Shown here in pieces: positions 39,710-48,879 of a stretch of 64,000 nt of DNA; position 1 is the first letter of the stretch; every line of letters begins with the position of its first letter. Both the position numbers and the translations under genes were made by a program. Origin of the DNA: Paractinoplanes ferrugineus (lineage in GTDB: Bacteria; Actinomycetota; Actinomycetes; Mycobacteriales; Micromonosporaceae). The notes beneath the pieces are model-generated. The model had not been told where the DNA came from. It saw only the letters and a list, made by a program, of their open reading frames with translations, and did no database searches. Location of the stretch: contig NZ_BOMM01000050.1 of assembly GCF_016862195.1 (NCBI RefSeq), forward strand, positions 62,001-126,000. Direction: 5' to 3'.

Positions 39710-40901
39710 TCAGGTCCACCTGCGATTTCCGTTCGTCGCTCCGGGCTCGCTGGAGCTGCCGCCGGAGTTCGCCGCCCTCCGGACCGACGAGCCGGTGGCG
39801 CCGGTGACGCTGCCCACCGGCGACCGCGCCTGGCTGCTGACCCGTTACGCGGACGTGCGGGCGGCCCTGGCGGACGCCCGGCTGAGCCGGGCGGCGGCCG
39901 AGGCGCCCGACGCGCCCCGGATGGGTAACACCACCCCGGGCGGCAAGACCATCCTCGGGATGGACCCGCCCGACCACACCCGGCTGCGCCGCCTGGTGAT
40001 GCAGGCGTTCACCGCGCGGCGGGTGGTCGGCCTGCGCAAGCACATCCAGCAGAAGGCCGACGAGCTGGTCAACCTGGTGCTGGTGGCACCGCGGCCGGTC
40101 GATCTGATGAGCTGCTACGCGCTGAGCCTGCCCATCAAGGTCATCTTCGAGCTGCTCGGTGTGCCGTACGAGGACCGCGACCGGTTGCACGCCTGGAGCG
40201 AGATCATCTTCGCGCTGGGCGACCGGAGCCGGGAGGAGGTGGGCGAGGCCCGGGGCCGGATCGAGTCGTACCTGGCCGACCTCATCGCCCAGCGCCGGGC
40301 CACCCCCAGCGACGACCTGCTCGGACTGCTGGTGCACGCCCGCGACGAGGGCAACAAGCTCAGCGAGGAGGAGCTGCTCAACTTCGCCCTCATCCTGCTC
40401 ACGGTGGGGCACCAGAGCACCGCGAACTCGCTGGGCACCGCACTCTTCCTGCTGCTGCGCCACCCCGAGCAGCTCGACCGGTTGCGCGCCGATCCGAAGC
40501 TCATCGGCCCGGCGGTGGAGGAGCTGCTGCGGTACAACCCGTTCGTCTTCACCGGCACCCAGCTGCGGGTGGCGCTGGAGGATCTGGAGATCGCGGGAGT
40601 CACGATCCGGCGGGGCGAGGCGGTGATCTGCGCGCTGGGCTCGGCCAACCACGACGCGACGGTGTTCGACGACGCCGACCGCCTGGACATCGGCCGACTC
40701 GACAACCCCCACCTGGCCTTCGGCTTCGGCGTGCACCACTGCCTGGGGGCGCAGCTGGCCCGGATGGAGATGCAGATCGCCATCGAGACCCTGGTGCGGC
40801 GGGTCCCGGCCACGATGCACCTGGCCGTCCCCGAGCAGTGGCTGACCTGGAAGACCGGGCTGACCGCCCGGGCCCTGGCCAACCTCCCGGTCGACTGGTG
40901 A
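39699..40901 (+). CDS. Cytochrome P450 with atypical I-helix
   Basis: A 400-aa bacterial class I P450. The heme loop is FGFGVHHCLGAQLAR (Cys348), with the ExxR region VEELLRYNP. The oxygen-activation helix reads LTVGHQSTANS, with glutamine where most bacterial P450s have an acidic residue. This occurs in P450s doing non-standard chemistry such as aryl coupling or ring formation, so a simple hydroxylation should not be assumed. It is followed 7 bases later by its own ferredoxin gene. The start ATG 39699 has GGAG upstream and lies inside the preceding gene's end. Confidence 0.92.
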   Translation: MSTDQVHLRFPFVAPGSLELPPEFAALRTDEPVAPVTLPTGDRAWLLTRYADVRAALADARLSRAAAEAPDAPRMGNTTPGGKTILGMDPPDHTRLRRLVMQAFTARRVVGLRKHIQQKADELVNLVLVAPRPVDLMSCYALSLPIKVIFELLGVPYEDRDRLHAWSEIIFALGDRSREEVGEARGRIESYLADLIAQRRATPSDDLLGLLVHARDEGNKLSEEELLNFALILLTVGHQSTANSLGTALFLLLRHPEQLDRLRADPKLIGPAVEELLRYNPFVFTGTQLRVALEDLEIAGVTIRRGEAVICALGSANHDATVFDDADRLDIGRLDNPHLAFGFGVHHCLGAQLARMEMQIAIETLVRRVPATMHLAVPEQWLTWKTGLTARALANLPVDW

Positions 40902-40908
40902 GCCGGCG

Positions 40909-41145
40909 ATGAACACCTGGCGGATCGAGATAGACCGCAGCCGCTGCCGCGGTACGGGCATCTGCGCCACGGTCGCCCCCGGCCGGTTCGCGGTGGACGA
41001 CATGTTGCGGTCGTCCCCCGTGCACCCCGTGGTGGATCCGGACGACGCCGTCCTGGACGCCACCGAATCGTGCCCCCTCGCGGCGATCACCGTCTTCGAC
41101 ACGGCCACCAGCCGGGTCGTGGCGCCGCACGACCTGGCCGAGTGA
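40909..41145 (+). CDS. [3Fe-4S] ferredoxin, P450 partner
   Basis: A 78-aa ferredoxin with cysteines C13, C19 and C55 (CRGTGIC and SCPL), the three-cysteine pattern of actinomycete P450 ferredoxins. It transfers electrons from a ferredoxin reductase, not encoded in the window, to the P450 seven bases upstream and possibly to the second P450 at 51251, which has no ferredoxin beside it. Confidence 0.9.
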   Translation: MNTWRIEIDRSRCRGTGICATVAPGRFAVDDMLRSSPVHPVVDPDDAVLDATESCPLAAITVFDTATSRVVAPHDLAE

Positions 41146-41193
41146 TCGGCACCGCACCGTCCATCCCTCGCACCGCACTCCTGAGGAGATCTC

Positions 41194-41679
41194 ATGACCA
41201 CTGCCATGCCCCGGCGCCGGTTGCTGCGCAACGGCGTCACCGGCCTCACCGGCGTCGCGGCCGGCGCGATAGCCGCGCCCCTGATCGCCGGTGGGCCGGC
41301 GGCGGCGGCCGGTTCGATCGTCAAGGCACCGCTGCCGGTCGGCAACTGGGAGGCCATCGTCGCCTTCCCGGACCAGCCCGGCGTCTCCGAGCTCTCACTG
41401 TTCGCGTTCGCCTACGACGGCAACTTCGCGCAGACCTCCGGCCCGCAGACCACCGGTCTGGGCTGGTGGCGGCCCACCAGCACCGGCTTCCAGTACGGCT
41501 GGCGGCACCTGGCCTTCGACGGCGAGGAGTTCCAGTTCACCGTGCGCGGCCTGCAGACCGCCACCCTCACCGGCAAGACCTTCACCTCGACCGGCACCGG
41601 CACAGCGGTGGCCGCCGACGGCTCCGTGCTGTTCACCGCCCGGACCACCGTCCAGGCGACCTGGTACGGACCCGCGTGA
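41194..41679 (+). CDS. Tat-exported small protein of unknown function
   Basis: A 161-aa precursor. The N-terminus MPRRRLLRNG followed by VTGLTGVAAGAIAAPLIAG and AAAAG is a twin-arginine signal with cleavage near residue 38. The mature ~120 residues are beta-rich and aromatic (WEAIVAFPDQ, LGWWRPTSTGFQYGWRHLAF, ATLTGKTFTSTGTGTAV), without cysteines or known catalytic motifs. I do not recognise the family. Its place between the ferredoxin and the amidotransferase in a continuous operon suggests a pathway role outside the membrane: late processing, product binding or self-protection (inference). Confidence 0.8.
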   Translation: MTTAMPRRRLLRNGVTGLTGVAAGAIAAPLIAGGPAAAAGSIVKAPLPVGNWEAIVAFPDQPGVSELSLFAFAYDGNFAQTSGPQTTGLGWWRPTSTGFQYGWRHLAFDGEEFQFTVRGLQTATLTGKTFTSTGTGTAVAADGSVLFTARTTVQATWYGPA

Positions 41680-41722
41680 GCCGGCCCGCACCGGACAGCC
41701 CGACGGCGAGGAGGGAATAGCC

Positions 41723-43558
41723 ATGTGCGGCATCGCAGGATGGGTGGACTTCGACCGGGATCTGCGCACCGAGGGCGTGGTGCTGGCCGACATGACCGCC
41801 ACCATGGCGCTGCGTGGACCCGACGCGGGGGGAGTGTGGCTCTCCCCGCACGCCGGGCTGGGCCACCGGCGGCTGGCGGTCATCGACATCGAGGGCGGCC
41901 GGCAGCCCATGATCGCCGAGGAGGACGGCCGCCCGCTGGCCGTGATCAGCTACTCCGGCGAGGTCTACAACTTCCCCGAGCTGCGCCGTGAACTGGAGTC
42001 CTACGGGCACCGGTTCCGCTCCCGCAGCGACACCGAGGTGGTGCTGCGGGCCTACCTGCAGTGGGGCGAGTACTTCGCCGAGCGACTCAACGGGATGTTC
42101 GCGTTCGCCCTCTGGGACGTGCGTCGCGAGGAACTGCTGCTGGTGCGCGACCGGGTCGGCATCAAGCCGCTCTACTACTACCCGACGCCGGGTGGCCTGC
42201 TCTTCGGCTCCGAGCCCAAGGCCATCCTGGCCCACCCGCTCGTGGACCGGGTCGTCGACGCCGACGGCCTGCGGGAGTTGTTCGCCGGCGTGAAGACCCC
42301 CGGTGGCGGCGTGCTCAGGGGCATGCCGGAGCTCACGCCGGGACACGTGCTGCGGATCGGCCGGTCCGGCACCCGGATCCGCCGGTACTGGTCGCTCACC
42401 GCCCACGAGCACACCGACGACCTGCCGACGACCCTCGACACGGTCCGCGGGCTGCTGACCGACATCGTCGAACGGCAGGTCGTCGCCGACGTTCCACTGT
42501 GCACGATGCTCTCCGGCGGCCTGGACTCCAGCACGCTCACCGCCCTGGCGTCCCGGTCGATGGCCGGCACCGGGGAGCGGGTCCGCTCCTTCTCGGTCGA
42601 CTTCGTGGGTTACGCCGACAACTTCGAACCGGATCTGACCCACCCCACGGTGGACTCGCCGTACGTGCAGGAGGTGGTCGACCACGTCGGCGCCCAGCAC
42701 AGCCACGTGGTGCTGGGCAACGAGGAGATGACGCTGCCGGAGATCCGCAAGGCGGTCGTCGAGGCGATGGACTGGCCGGTGCTGATCGCCGGTCCGGGCA
42801 GCATGGACATCTCGCTGTACCTGCTGTTCCGGGCCATCCGCCAGCACTCGACGGTGGCGCTCACCGGCGAGTCGGCGGACGAGTTGTTCGGCGGCTACCC
42901 GTGGTTCCACCATCCGGAGTACGGCCAGCCCGGCACGCTGCCCTGGAGCCTGGCGCACAACCTCGGGTTCCCGGCGCTGTTCGGACCCCTGCGGTCCCGG
43001 CTGGACGTGGCGGGATACCAGCGCGACCAGTACCGCGCGGCGGCCGCGGAGGTGCCGCGGATGCCGGGTGAGAGCCCCCGGGACCAGGTCGCCCGGGACA
43101 CCACGTACTTCTTCCTGACCCGATTCATGCGCACCCTGCTGGATCGCAAGGACCGGCTGAGCATGGCCCTGGGCCTGGAGGTCCGGGTGCCGTTCTGCGA
43201 CCACCGCCTGCAGGAGTACGTGTTCAACACGCCGTGGAGCATGCGGACCTACGACGGGCAGTGGAAGAGCCTGCTCCGCGGGGCGGTCGGTGACCTGCTC
43301 CCGGCCGACGTGCTGAACCGCCCCAAGACCGGCTACCCGGTGTCCAACGACCCCTCCTACGACCGGGTCGTCCGCGACGAGCTGGTCAAACTGCTGGCCA
43401 CCGGGGACGCCGCGGTGGAGCCGCTGCTCAACCCGGCGGTCGTCGGCGACCTGCGGTCGGATCCGGCGGCCGCGGGCCGGCTGACCCGCATCGAGGTGGA
43501 CACCGCCCTGCACCTCAACGAGTGGCTGACGACGTACGGGCTGAGGCTCGCCCTCTGA
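41723..43558 (+). CDS. Asparagine synthetase (glutamine-hydrolysing)-like amidotransferase
   Basis: A 611-aa AsnB-type protein. The N-terminal glutaminase has the catalytic Cys2 (MCGIAGW) and RRELESYGHRFRSRSDTE; the C-terminal ATP-pyrophosphatase has the loop MLSGGLDSSTL. In aromatic polyketide clusters these enzymes amidate carboxylates, either a malonyl starter (OxyD in oxytetracycline) or a chain that becomes a lactam (lysolipin, xantholipin, fredericamycin types). It is therefore the likely source of a nitrogen in the product. The start follows GAGGAGGGAATAGCC. It is cotranscribed with the transporter downstream. Confidence 0.92.
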   Translation: MCGIAGWVDFDRDLRTEGVVLADMTATMALRGPDAGGVWLSPHAGLGHRRLAVIDIEGGRQPMIAEEDGRPLAVISYSGEVYNFPELRRELESYGHRFRSRSDTEVVLRAYLQWGEYFAERLNGMFAFALWDVRREELLLVRDRVGIKPLYYYPTPGGLLFGSEPKAILAHPLVDRVVDADGLRELFAGVKTPGGGVLRGMPELTPGHVLRIGRSGTRIRRYWSLTAHEHTDDLPTTLDTVRGLLTDIVERQVVADVPLCTMLSGGLDSSTLTALASRSMAGTGERVRSFSVDFVGYADNFEPDLTHPTVDSPYVQEVVDHVGAQHSHVVLGNEEMTLPEIRKAVVEAMDWPVLIAGPGSMDISLYLLFRAIRQHSTVALTGESADELFGGYPWFHHPEYGQPGTLPWSLAHNLGFPALFGPLRSRLDVAGYQRDQYRAAAAEVPRMPGESPRDQVARDTTYFFLTRFMRTLLDRKDRLSMALGLEVRVPFCDHRLQEYVFNTPWSMRTYDGQWKSLLRGAVGDLLPADVLNRPKTGYPVSNDPSYDRVVRDELVKLLATGDAAVEPLLNPAVVGDLRSDPAAAGRLTRIEVDTALHLNEWLTTYGLRLAL

Positions 43559-43590
43559 CCGACGGCGCTCAGCCGAGAAAGGACGCGGCC

Positions 43591-45120
43591 GTGACAACCC
43601 AATCCCCACCCGCTCCGCCGGCTCCGCAGGCACGTCCGCGTGGTTTCGGGGCGCTGTTCCTGACCGACCTCTGGGAACGGTTCGGCTTCTACGGGATGCA
43701 GGCCATCCTGGTGCTGTACGCCGCCGATCCGCGGGCGGAGGGTGGGCTGGGCCTGCCCCCCACCAGCGCCGCCGCCCTGTTCGGCGCCTACCTCGGCCTG
43801 ACCTTCATGCTGTCGCTGCCCGGCGGGTGGATCGGCGACCGGATCCTGGGCACCCGCCGGGCCGTGCTGTGGGGCACCCTCGCGGTGGCGACCGGTTACT
43901 TCGTGCTGGCCCTGCCCACGATCGGCACAGCACCGCTCGGACTGCTGCTGGTGTCGCTGGGCACGGCGCTGCTCAAGCCCAACCTGACCACGATGCTCAG
44001 CCTCATCTACGGGCGCGACAGCCACGGCCGGGAGGCCGGCATCTCACTGTTCTACGTGGGCATCCAGCTCAGTGCGATGCTCGGCCCGCTGGTCACCGGT
44101 TTCCTCGGCGAGACCATCGACTGGAACCTCGGCTTCGCCGCGGCCGGGGTGGCGATGCTGCTGGGGACGGCGCACTACCTGGCCGGCTACCGCCGGTTCG
44201 GTGACACGGGGGCGGCGCCGGCCCGGCCGATCGGGGCCGCGGCGCTCGCGGTGGTGGTCCGCCGGACCTCCGCGATCGTCGGTGCGGTGCTGGTGGCGGT
44301 CGTGGTGCTGGTGCTGTCCGGGGCGGCCAGCGCGGAACTCGCCATCATCGTGGTCGGCCTCAGCGCGCTGATCCTGCCGACGTTGTGCTTCTTCCTGCTG
44401 GTACGCCGCCCGGAGCTGACCGAGCGGGACCGGTCCCGGATGCGCTCGTTCCTGTGGCTGCTGTTCGGCGCGGCGCTGTTCTGGATGATCGTCGGCCAGG
44501 ACGGCGCGTTGCTGAATCTGTTCGCCCAGCGGTCGACCGATCGGACCTGGTTCGGATTCGCCATCCCGGCCAGTTGGCTCCAGTCGGCGACCCCGGTCTT
44601 CATCCTGATCCTCGCCCCGCTGCTGGCCCGCTGGTGGACCACCCGCGGCTCCCGGTCCAGCGCACCGGTCAAGTTCTCGGTGGGTCTGTCGTTCGCCGGG
44701 GTCAGTTTCCTCATCATGGCGGTGGCCGCCGACCGGGCCGCCGTGGCGGCGGTCTCCCCCGGCTGGCTGGTGTCGGTCTATCTGCTGCACGCCTGCGGCG
44801 AACTGGTGGTCGCCTCGGTGGGCATCAGCGCGGCGATAGACGCGGCACCGCGGACCCACGCCGGGCAGATGATCGGCGTGTGGTGGCTGTTCAGCGCCAT
44901 GGGCGCCGGGCTCGGCAGCCAGGTGGTCCGGCTGGCCGACGTGCTGCCGGACAGCGTCTACTACGGCGCTCTCGGGGCCCTGGGGTGCGGGTACGCGGGC
45001 CTGCTGTTCGTCCGCCGCCGGCGGATCGCCGGGGCCCTGGCCGTCGACCCGGCAAACGACCGGGCCGGCGACCCGACGCGGACGGAGCCTCAGGACGTGG
45101 CGGCGCCACGGCCGGTGTGA
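43591..45120 (+). CDS. POT/PTR-family proton-dependent transporter
   Basis: A 509-aa membrane protein of the peptide transporter family with about 14 helices. The N-terminal GALFLTDLWERFGFYGMQAI contains the family's ExxERFxYY-like motif in variant form (WERFGFYG); GGWIGDRILGTRRAV follows. POT members in biosynthetic clusters are presumed to export products, although typical relatives import peptides. GTG 43591 was chosen from AAAGGA upstream and from family N-terminal length. It is last in the 37066-45120 operon and is followed by a strong terminator. Confidence 0.87.
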   Translation: MTTQSPPAPPAPQARPRGFGALFLTDLWERFGFYGMQAILVLYAADPRAEGGLGLPPTSAAALFGAYLGLTFMLSLPGGWIGDRILGTRRAVLWGTLAVATGYFVLALPTIGTAPLGLLLVSLGTALLKPNLTTMLSLIYGRDSHGREAGISLFYVGIQLSAMLGPLVTGFLGETIDWNLGFAAAGVAMLLGTAHYLAGYRRFGDTGAAPARPIGAAALAVVVRRTSAIVGAVLVAVVVLVLSGAASAELAIIVVGLSALILPTLCFFLLVRRPELTERDRSRMRSFLWLLFGAALFWMIVGQDGALLNLFAQRSTDRTWFGFAIPASWLQSATPVFILILAPLLARWWTTRGSRSSAPVKFSVGLSFAGVSFLIMAVAADRAAVAAVSPGWLVSVYLLHACGELVVASVGISAAIDAAPRTHAGQMIGVWWLFSAMGAGLGSQVVRLADVLPDSVYYGALGALGCGYAGLLFVRRRRIAGALAVDPANDRAGDPTRTEPQDVAAPRPV

Positions 45121-45140
45121 CGTCTCGCCTCTCGCCCGAC

Positions 45141-45171
45141 GGTGGCCGGTCTCGCAACGAGACCGGCCACC
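45141..45171 (+). terminator. Terminator hairpin closing the tailoring operon
   Basis: GGTGGCCGGTCTCG pairs perfectly with CGAGACCGGCCACC around a 3-base loop, a 14-bp stem starting 21 bases past the transporter stop. It separates the tailoring operon from the polyketide synthase promoter. Confidence 0.85.
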
Positions 45172-45188
45172 TGCTCGTCCGCGACCCG

Positions 45189-45217
45189 ACGAGCGCTGCT
45201 CCAGCGGCCTTCGACCT
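45189..45217 (+). promoter_or_regulatory. SARP-type operator upstream of the polyketide synthase operon
   Basis: ACGAGCG, TCCAGCG and TCGACCT follow each other at 11-bp steps on the plus strand, about 100 bases before the first cyclase gene. A -10-like TACCGA lies 16 bases later. This would be the main activation site for the core genes. Confidence 0.65.
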
Positions 45218-45318
45218 GACCGCGATGCCGGCTACCGACGATGGGGCTGGCTCCGATGCGGGGCCGGAACGTTGCGCTGACACCCGCCCATCGACCGATC
45301 GACCCCAAGGAGAGCCAG

Positions 45319-45657
45319 GTGCACCGCACATTGATCGTCGCTCGGATGCAACCGTCCGAGGCGGACGCCGTCGCATCGATCTTCGCCGAGTCGGATGCCA
45401 CCGACCTCCCGCACATGATCGGCGTCTCCCGCCGCACGCTGTTCCGCTTCCACGACCTGTACTTCCACCTCGTCGAGGCGGACGACGACATCACGCCGAA
45501 CCTCTACGAGGCGCGTAAGCACCCGCTCTACGACACCGTCAACAAGGGGCTGGCGGAGCACATCCGCCCGTACGACCCGAATTGGAAGGAGCCCAAGGAC
45601 GCGATGGCCGTGCCCTTCTACGTCTGGGAGCCGCAGCGGGGAGGCAGCCGTGCCTGA
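45319..45657 (+). CDS. TcmI-family polyketide cyclase
   Basis: A 112-aa ferredoxin-like-fold cyclase. RTLIVARMQPSEADAVASIF, the IGVSRRTLFRFHDLYFHLVE strand pair and a C-terminal HPLYDTVNKGLAEHIRPYDP segment are characteristic of the family that closes a late ring in tetracenomycin-like and pentangular polyketides. GTG 45319 follows AAGGAGAG. It is first in the core operon; its end overlaps the cupin gene by eight bases. Confidence 0.9.
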   Translation: MHRTLIVARMQPSEADAVASIFAESDATDLPHMIGVSRRTLFRFHDLYFHLVEADDDITPNLYEARKHPLYDTVNKGLAEHIRPYDPNWKEPKDAMAVPFYVWEPQRGGSRA

Positions 45658-46096
45658 GCCCGTCGCCCGAGCGGTATCCGTCACCGAGGTGGCGCCGAAC
45701 CGGCGCCGCGGTGGCGACATCCGAGTGGTGCTGAGCCCGCGGACGGTCGGATCCACCTCCGGCTTCATGGGGGTCCTCACGCTGCGGCCCGGCGAGTTCG
45801 TCGCCGAGCACTACCACCCCCACTCCGAGGAATTCCTGCACGTCGTCAAGGGATCGCTGACGATGCGCCTGGACGGCGGTCCGGAGGCCGGCGGAAGCGT
45901 GGTGTCGCTGACCGCCGGTCAGGGCCTGATGGTGCCGATCGGCATGCGGCACCGCCTGGAGAACTCGCACGACGGTGACGCCGAGCTGGTGTTCCACCTG
46001 AGTCCGCTGGCCCCCCGCCCGGAGCTGGGCCATGTCGACACCGAGGAGTTGCCGAGCGCCGACGAGCCGCAGCTCAACGTGGGGGGTGTGCGGTGA
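45650..46096 (+). CDS. Cupin-domain polyketide biosynthesis protein
   Basis: A 148-aa single-cupin protein. Metal-ligand histidines appear in EHYHPHSEEFLHVVKGSLTM and in the second motif PIGMRHRLEN. Similar cupins (WhiE ORFII-like) accompany spore-pigment and pentangular polyketide synthases and are thought to assist cyclisation or oxidation. GTG 45650 overlaps the cyclase; the end overlaps the KS-alpha start by four bases, so translation is coupled. Confidence 0.85.
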   Translation: MPEPVARAVSVTEVAPNRRRGGDIRVVLSPRTVGSTSGFMGVLTLRPGEFVAEHYHPHSEEFLHVVKGSLTMRLDGGPEAGGSVVSLTAGQGLMVPIGMRHRLENSHDGDAELVFHLSPLAPRPELGHVDTEELPSADEPQLNVGGVR

Positions 46097-47358
46097 CCGG
46101 GCGCACCGCGGTGATCACCGGGATCGGCGTGGTGGCCCCCGGCGGCACCGGCACCAAGGCGTTCTGGGAGACGCTCACCGCCGGCCGCACGGCGACCCGG
46201 GAGATCTCGTTGTTCGACGCCGCCGACTTCCGCTCGCGGGTCGCCGCCGAATGCGACTTCGACCCCCGCCAGGAGGGGCTGTCCCCGCAGGAGGAACGCC
46301 GGATGGATCGGGCGGCGCAGTTCGCCGTCGTGGCCGCCCGCGAGGCCTGGGCCGACAGCGCCCTGGACCGCGGCGGGCTGCGCCCGGAACGCATCGGCGT
46401 GAGCCTGGGCAGCGCGGTCGGGTGCACGATGGGCCTGGAGGACGAGTACGTCGTGCTCAGCGACGCGGGCCGGTTCTGGGAGGTCGACCCGACGTACCGG
46501 GTGCCGCAGCTCTACGGCTACATGGTGCCGAGCACCCTGGCGGTGGAGGTGGCCTGGGCGTCCGGCGCGGAAGGGCCGGTGTCGCTGACGTCGACGGGAT
46601 GCACGGCCGGACTGGACTCCGTGGGCGCCGGCGTGCAGATGCTCGTCGACGGTCTGGCCGACGTGGTGGTGGCGGGCGCCACCGATGCCCCGATCTCGCC
46701 GATCTCGGTCGCCTGTTTCGACTCCATCCGGGCCACCACGCCGAACAACGCCGATCCGGAGCACGCCTCGCGCCCGTTCGACCTGCACCGTGACGGATTC
46801 GTGCTGGGCGAGGGTTCGGCCGTGCTGATCCTCGAGGAGAAGTCGGCGGCGATGCGCCGGGGTGCGCACATCTACGCCGAGATCGTCGGCTACGCCAACC
46901 GCAGCAACGCCTTCCACATGACCGGTCTCAAGCCCGACGGCCGGGAGATGGCCGAGGCGATCCGGGTGGCGCTGCGCCAGGCCAAGCTGGATCCGCAGGC
47001 GGTGGACTACATCAACGCCCACGGTTCCGGCACCCGGCAGAACGATCGGCACGAGACCGAGGCCTTCAAGCGCAGCCTGGGCGAGCGGGCCTACCAGGTG
47101 CCGGTGTCGTCGATCAAGTCGATGGTCGGTCACTCGCTCGGCGCCATCGGCTCCATCGAGATAGCGGCCTGTGCACTGGCCATCGAGCACCGGGTGGTGC
47201 CGCCCACGGCGAACCTGCACCATCCGGACCCGGAGTGCGACCTGGACTACGTGCCGCTGACGGCGCGGGAACACGACGTCGACACGGTGCTGTCGGTGGG
47301 CAGTGGGTTCGGCGGCTTCCAGTCGGCCATGCTGCTGACCCGGTCGGGCCGGGCATGA
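46093..47358 (+). CDS. Type II polyketide ketosynthase alpha subunit (KS-alpha)
   Basis: A 421-aa beta-ketoacyl synthase that condenses malonyl units. The active-site cysteine is in STGCTAGLDSVG (C169); catalytic histidines are in INAHGSGTRQNDRHE and MVGHSLGAIGSIE. It forms a heterodimer with the chain-length factor encoded next, the start and stop overlapping as ATGA. The GTG start at 46093 overlaps the cupin stop. It defines the cluster as type II aromatic. Confidence 0.97.
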   Translation: MTGRTAVITGIGVVAPGGTGTKAFWETLTAGRTATREISLFDAADFRSRVAAECDFDPRQEGLSPQEERRMDRAAQFAVVAAREAWADSALDRGGLRPERIGVSLGSAVGCTMGLEDEYVVLSDAGRFWEVDPTYRVPQLYGYMVPSTLAVEVAWASGAEGPVSLTSTGCTAGLDSVGAGVQMLVDGLADVVVAGATDAPISPISVACFDSIRATTPNNADPEHASRPFDLHRDGFVLGEGSAVLILEEKSAAMRRGAHIYAEIVGYANRSNAFHMTGLKPDGREMAEAIRVALRQAKLDPQAVDYINAHGSGTRQNDRHETEAFKRSLGERAYQVPVSSIKSMVGHSLGAIGSIEIAACALAIEHRVVPPTANLHHPDPECDLDYVPLTAREHDVDTVLSVGSGFGGFQSAMLLTRSGRA

Positions 47359-48569
47359 CCGCCGTCGTCACCGGTGTCGGGGTTGCCGCGGCCACCGGGC
47401 TGAGCCTGTCGGCACACTGGGAACAGGTGCTGGAGGGCCGATCGGCGATCGGTCCGATCACCCGGTTCGACAGCAGCCGGTACCCGGTCAAGCTGGCCGG
47501 TGAGGCCGGTGACTTCCACACCGCCGAGCACGTGCCCAGCCGGATCGCGGTGCAGACCGACCGCTGGACGCATCTCGGGTTGACCGCGGCGGCGCAGGCA
47601 CTGGCCGACGCCGGCATCGAACCGGCGGACCAGCCCGAGTACGAGATGGCGGTGGTGACGGCCAGTTCGTCCGGCGGCACCGAGTTCGGCCAGCGCGAGA
47701 TCCACCGGCTGTGGTCCAAAGGACCGGACCACGTGGGCGCCTACCAGTCCATCGCGTGGTTCTACGCGGCCACCACCGGCCAGATCTCCATCCGGCACGG
47801 CATGCGCGGCTCCTGCGGAGTGGTCTGCACCGAGCAGGCCGGCGGCCTGGACGCCGCCGCGCGCAGCCGGCGGCTGCTGTCCAACGGGGCCCGGATGGTG
47901 CTCACCGGGGGCACCGACGCCTCGCTCTGCCCGTACGGCCTGACCGCGCAGTTGACGACCGGCCGGCTCAGCACCCAGACCGACCCGGCCGTGGCCTACC
48001 GCCCGTTCGACCGGCAAGCCGACGGCTACGTGCCGGGCGAGGGCGGTGCGCTCTTCGTGATGGAGGAGGAGTCGGCCGCGGTCGCCCGGGGCGCCCCGCA
48101 GATCTACGGGCGGCTCAGCGGGTTCGCCTCGACGTTCGATCCCGCACCCGGCTCCGGGCGTCCACCCGGGCTGCGGCGCGCCGCCGAACTCGCCCTGGCG
48201 GACGCCGGTCTGGGTCCGGCGGACATCGGCGTGGTGTTCGCCGATGCCGTGGGGGTGCCGGAACTGGATCGCCAGGAGGCGGAGGCCATCACCGCACTGT
48301 TCGGCGCCCGCGGTGTCCCGGTCACCGCCCCCAAGACGATGACCGGCCGCCTGTACGCCGGGGGCGCGGCCCTTGATCTGGTCACCGCGATGCTCGCCGT
48401 CCGCGACGAGGTCCTGCCGCCCACCGTCGGCGTCGTCGAGCCGGCGCCGGGCTACGACCTGGATCTGGTTCTCCGGGCTCGGCCGGCGCCGGTCACGGCG
48501 GCGCTGGTCCTGGCCCGGGGGTACGGCGGCTTCAACGCCGCGGCGGTGGTCACCACCACCCGCTCCTGA
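47355..48569 (+). CDS. Chain length factor (KS-beta)
   Basis: A 404-aa KS homologue in which the active-site cysteine is replaced by glutamine (VVCTEQAGGLDA, Q161), the hallmark of KS-beta. It decarboxylates malonyl-ACP for initiation and sets chain length in the heterodimer tunnel. Chain length cannot be read by eye; a phylogenetic placement among KS-beta clades would separate C20, C24, C26 and spore-pigment types. It is coupled to KS-alpha by a 4-base overlap. Confidence 0.96.
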   Translation: MTAVVTGVGVAAATGLSLSAHWEQVLEGRSAIGPITRFDSSRYPVKLAGEAGDFHTAEHVPSRIAVQTDRWTHLGLTAAAQALADAGIEPADQPEYEMAVVTASSSGGTEFGQREIHRLWSKGPDHVGAYQSIAWFYAATTGQISIRHGMRGSCGVVCTEQAGGLDAAARSRRLLSNGARMVLTGGTDASLCPYGLTAQLTTGRLSTQTDPAVAYRPFDRQADGYVPGEGGALFVMEEESAAVARGAPQIYGRLSGFASTFDPAPGSGRPPGLRRAAELALADAGLGPADIGVVFADAVGVPELDRQEAEAITALFGARGVPVTAPKTMTGRLYAGGAALDLVTAMLAVRDEVLPPTVGVVEPAPGYDLDLVLRARPAPVTAALVLARGYGGFNAAAVVTTTRS

Positions 48570-48612
48570 GCCGTACCCGAAGCACGACCTGCGACTACGA
48601 GGAGGAAACGCC

Positions 48613-48870
48613 GTGTCCGACAAGTTCACCCTGGACGACCTGCGACGCATCATGCGCGAGTGTGCGGGCGAGGACGAGAACGTCGATCTGTCCGGCCCGA
48701 TCGGCGACCGAGGGCTGGAAGACCTGGGGTACGACTCGCTGGCCCTGCTGGAGATCGCCAGCCGGATCCAGCGGGAGTACGGCATCCCCATGTCGGACGA
48801 GTCGATCGCCGAGATGACCACCCCGAACGAAGCCGTCACCTATGTCAACAAGCGGTTCGCCACAATCTGA
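48613..48870 (+). CDS. Acyl carrier protein
   Basis: An 85-aa ACP with the phosphopantetheine attachment serine in LGYDSLALLEIASRI (Ser42). It carries the growing polyketide chain between the ketosynthase, ketoreductase and cyclases. GTG 48613 follows GAGGAGG. No phosphopantetheinyl transferase or malonyltransferase gene is visible in the window, so these are supplied from elsewhere. Confidence 0.96.
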   Translation: MSDKFTLDDLRRIMRECAGEDENVDLSGPIGDRGLEDLGYDSLALLEIASRIQREYGIPMSDESIAEMTTPNEAVTYVNKRFATI

Positions 48871-48879
48871 GGAGCAGAG

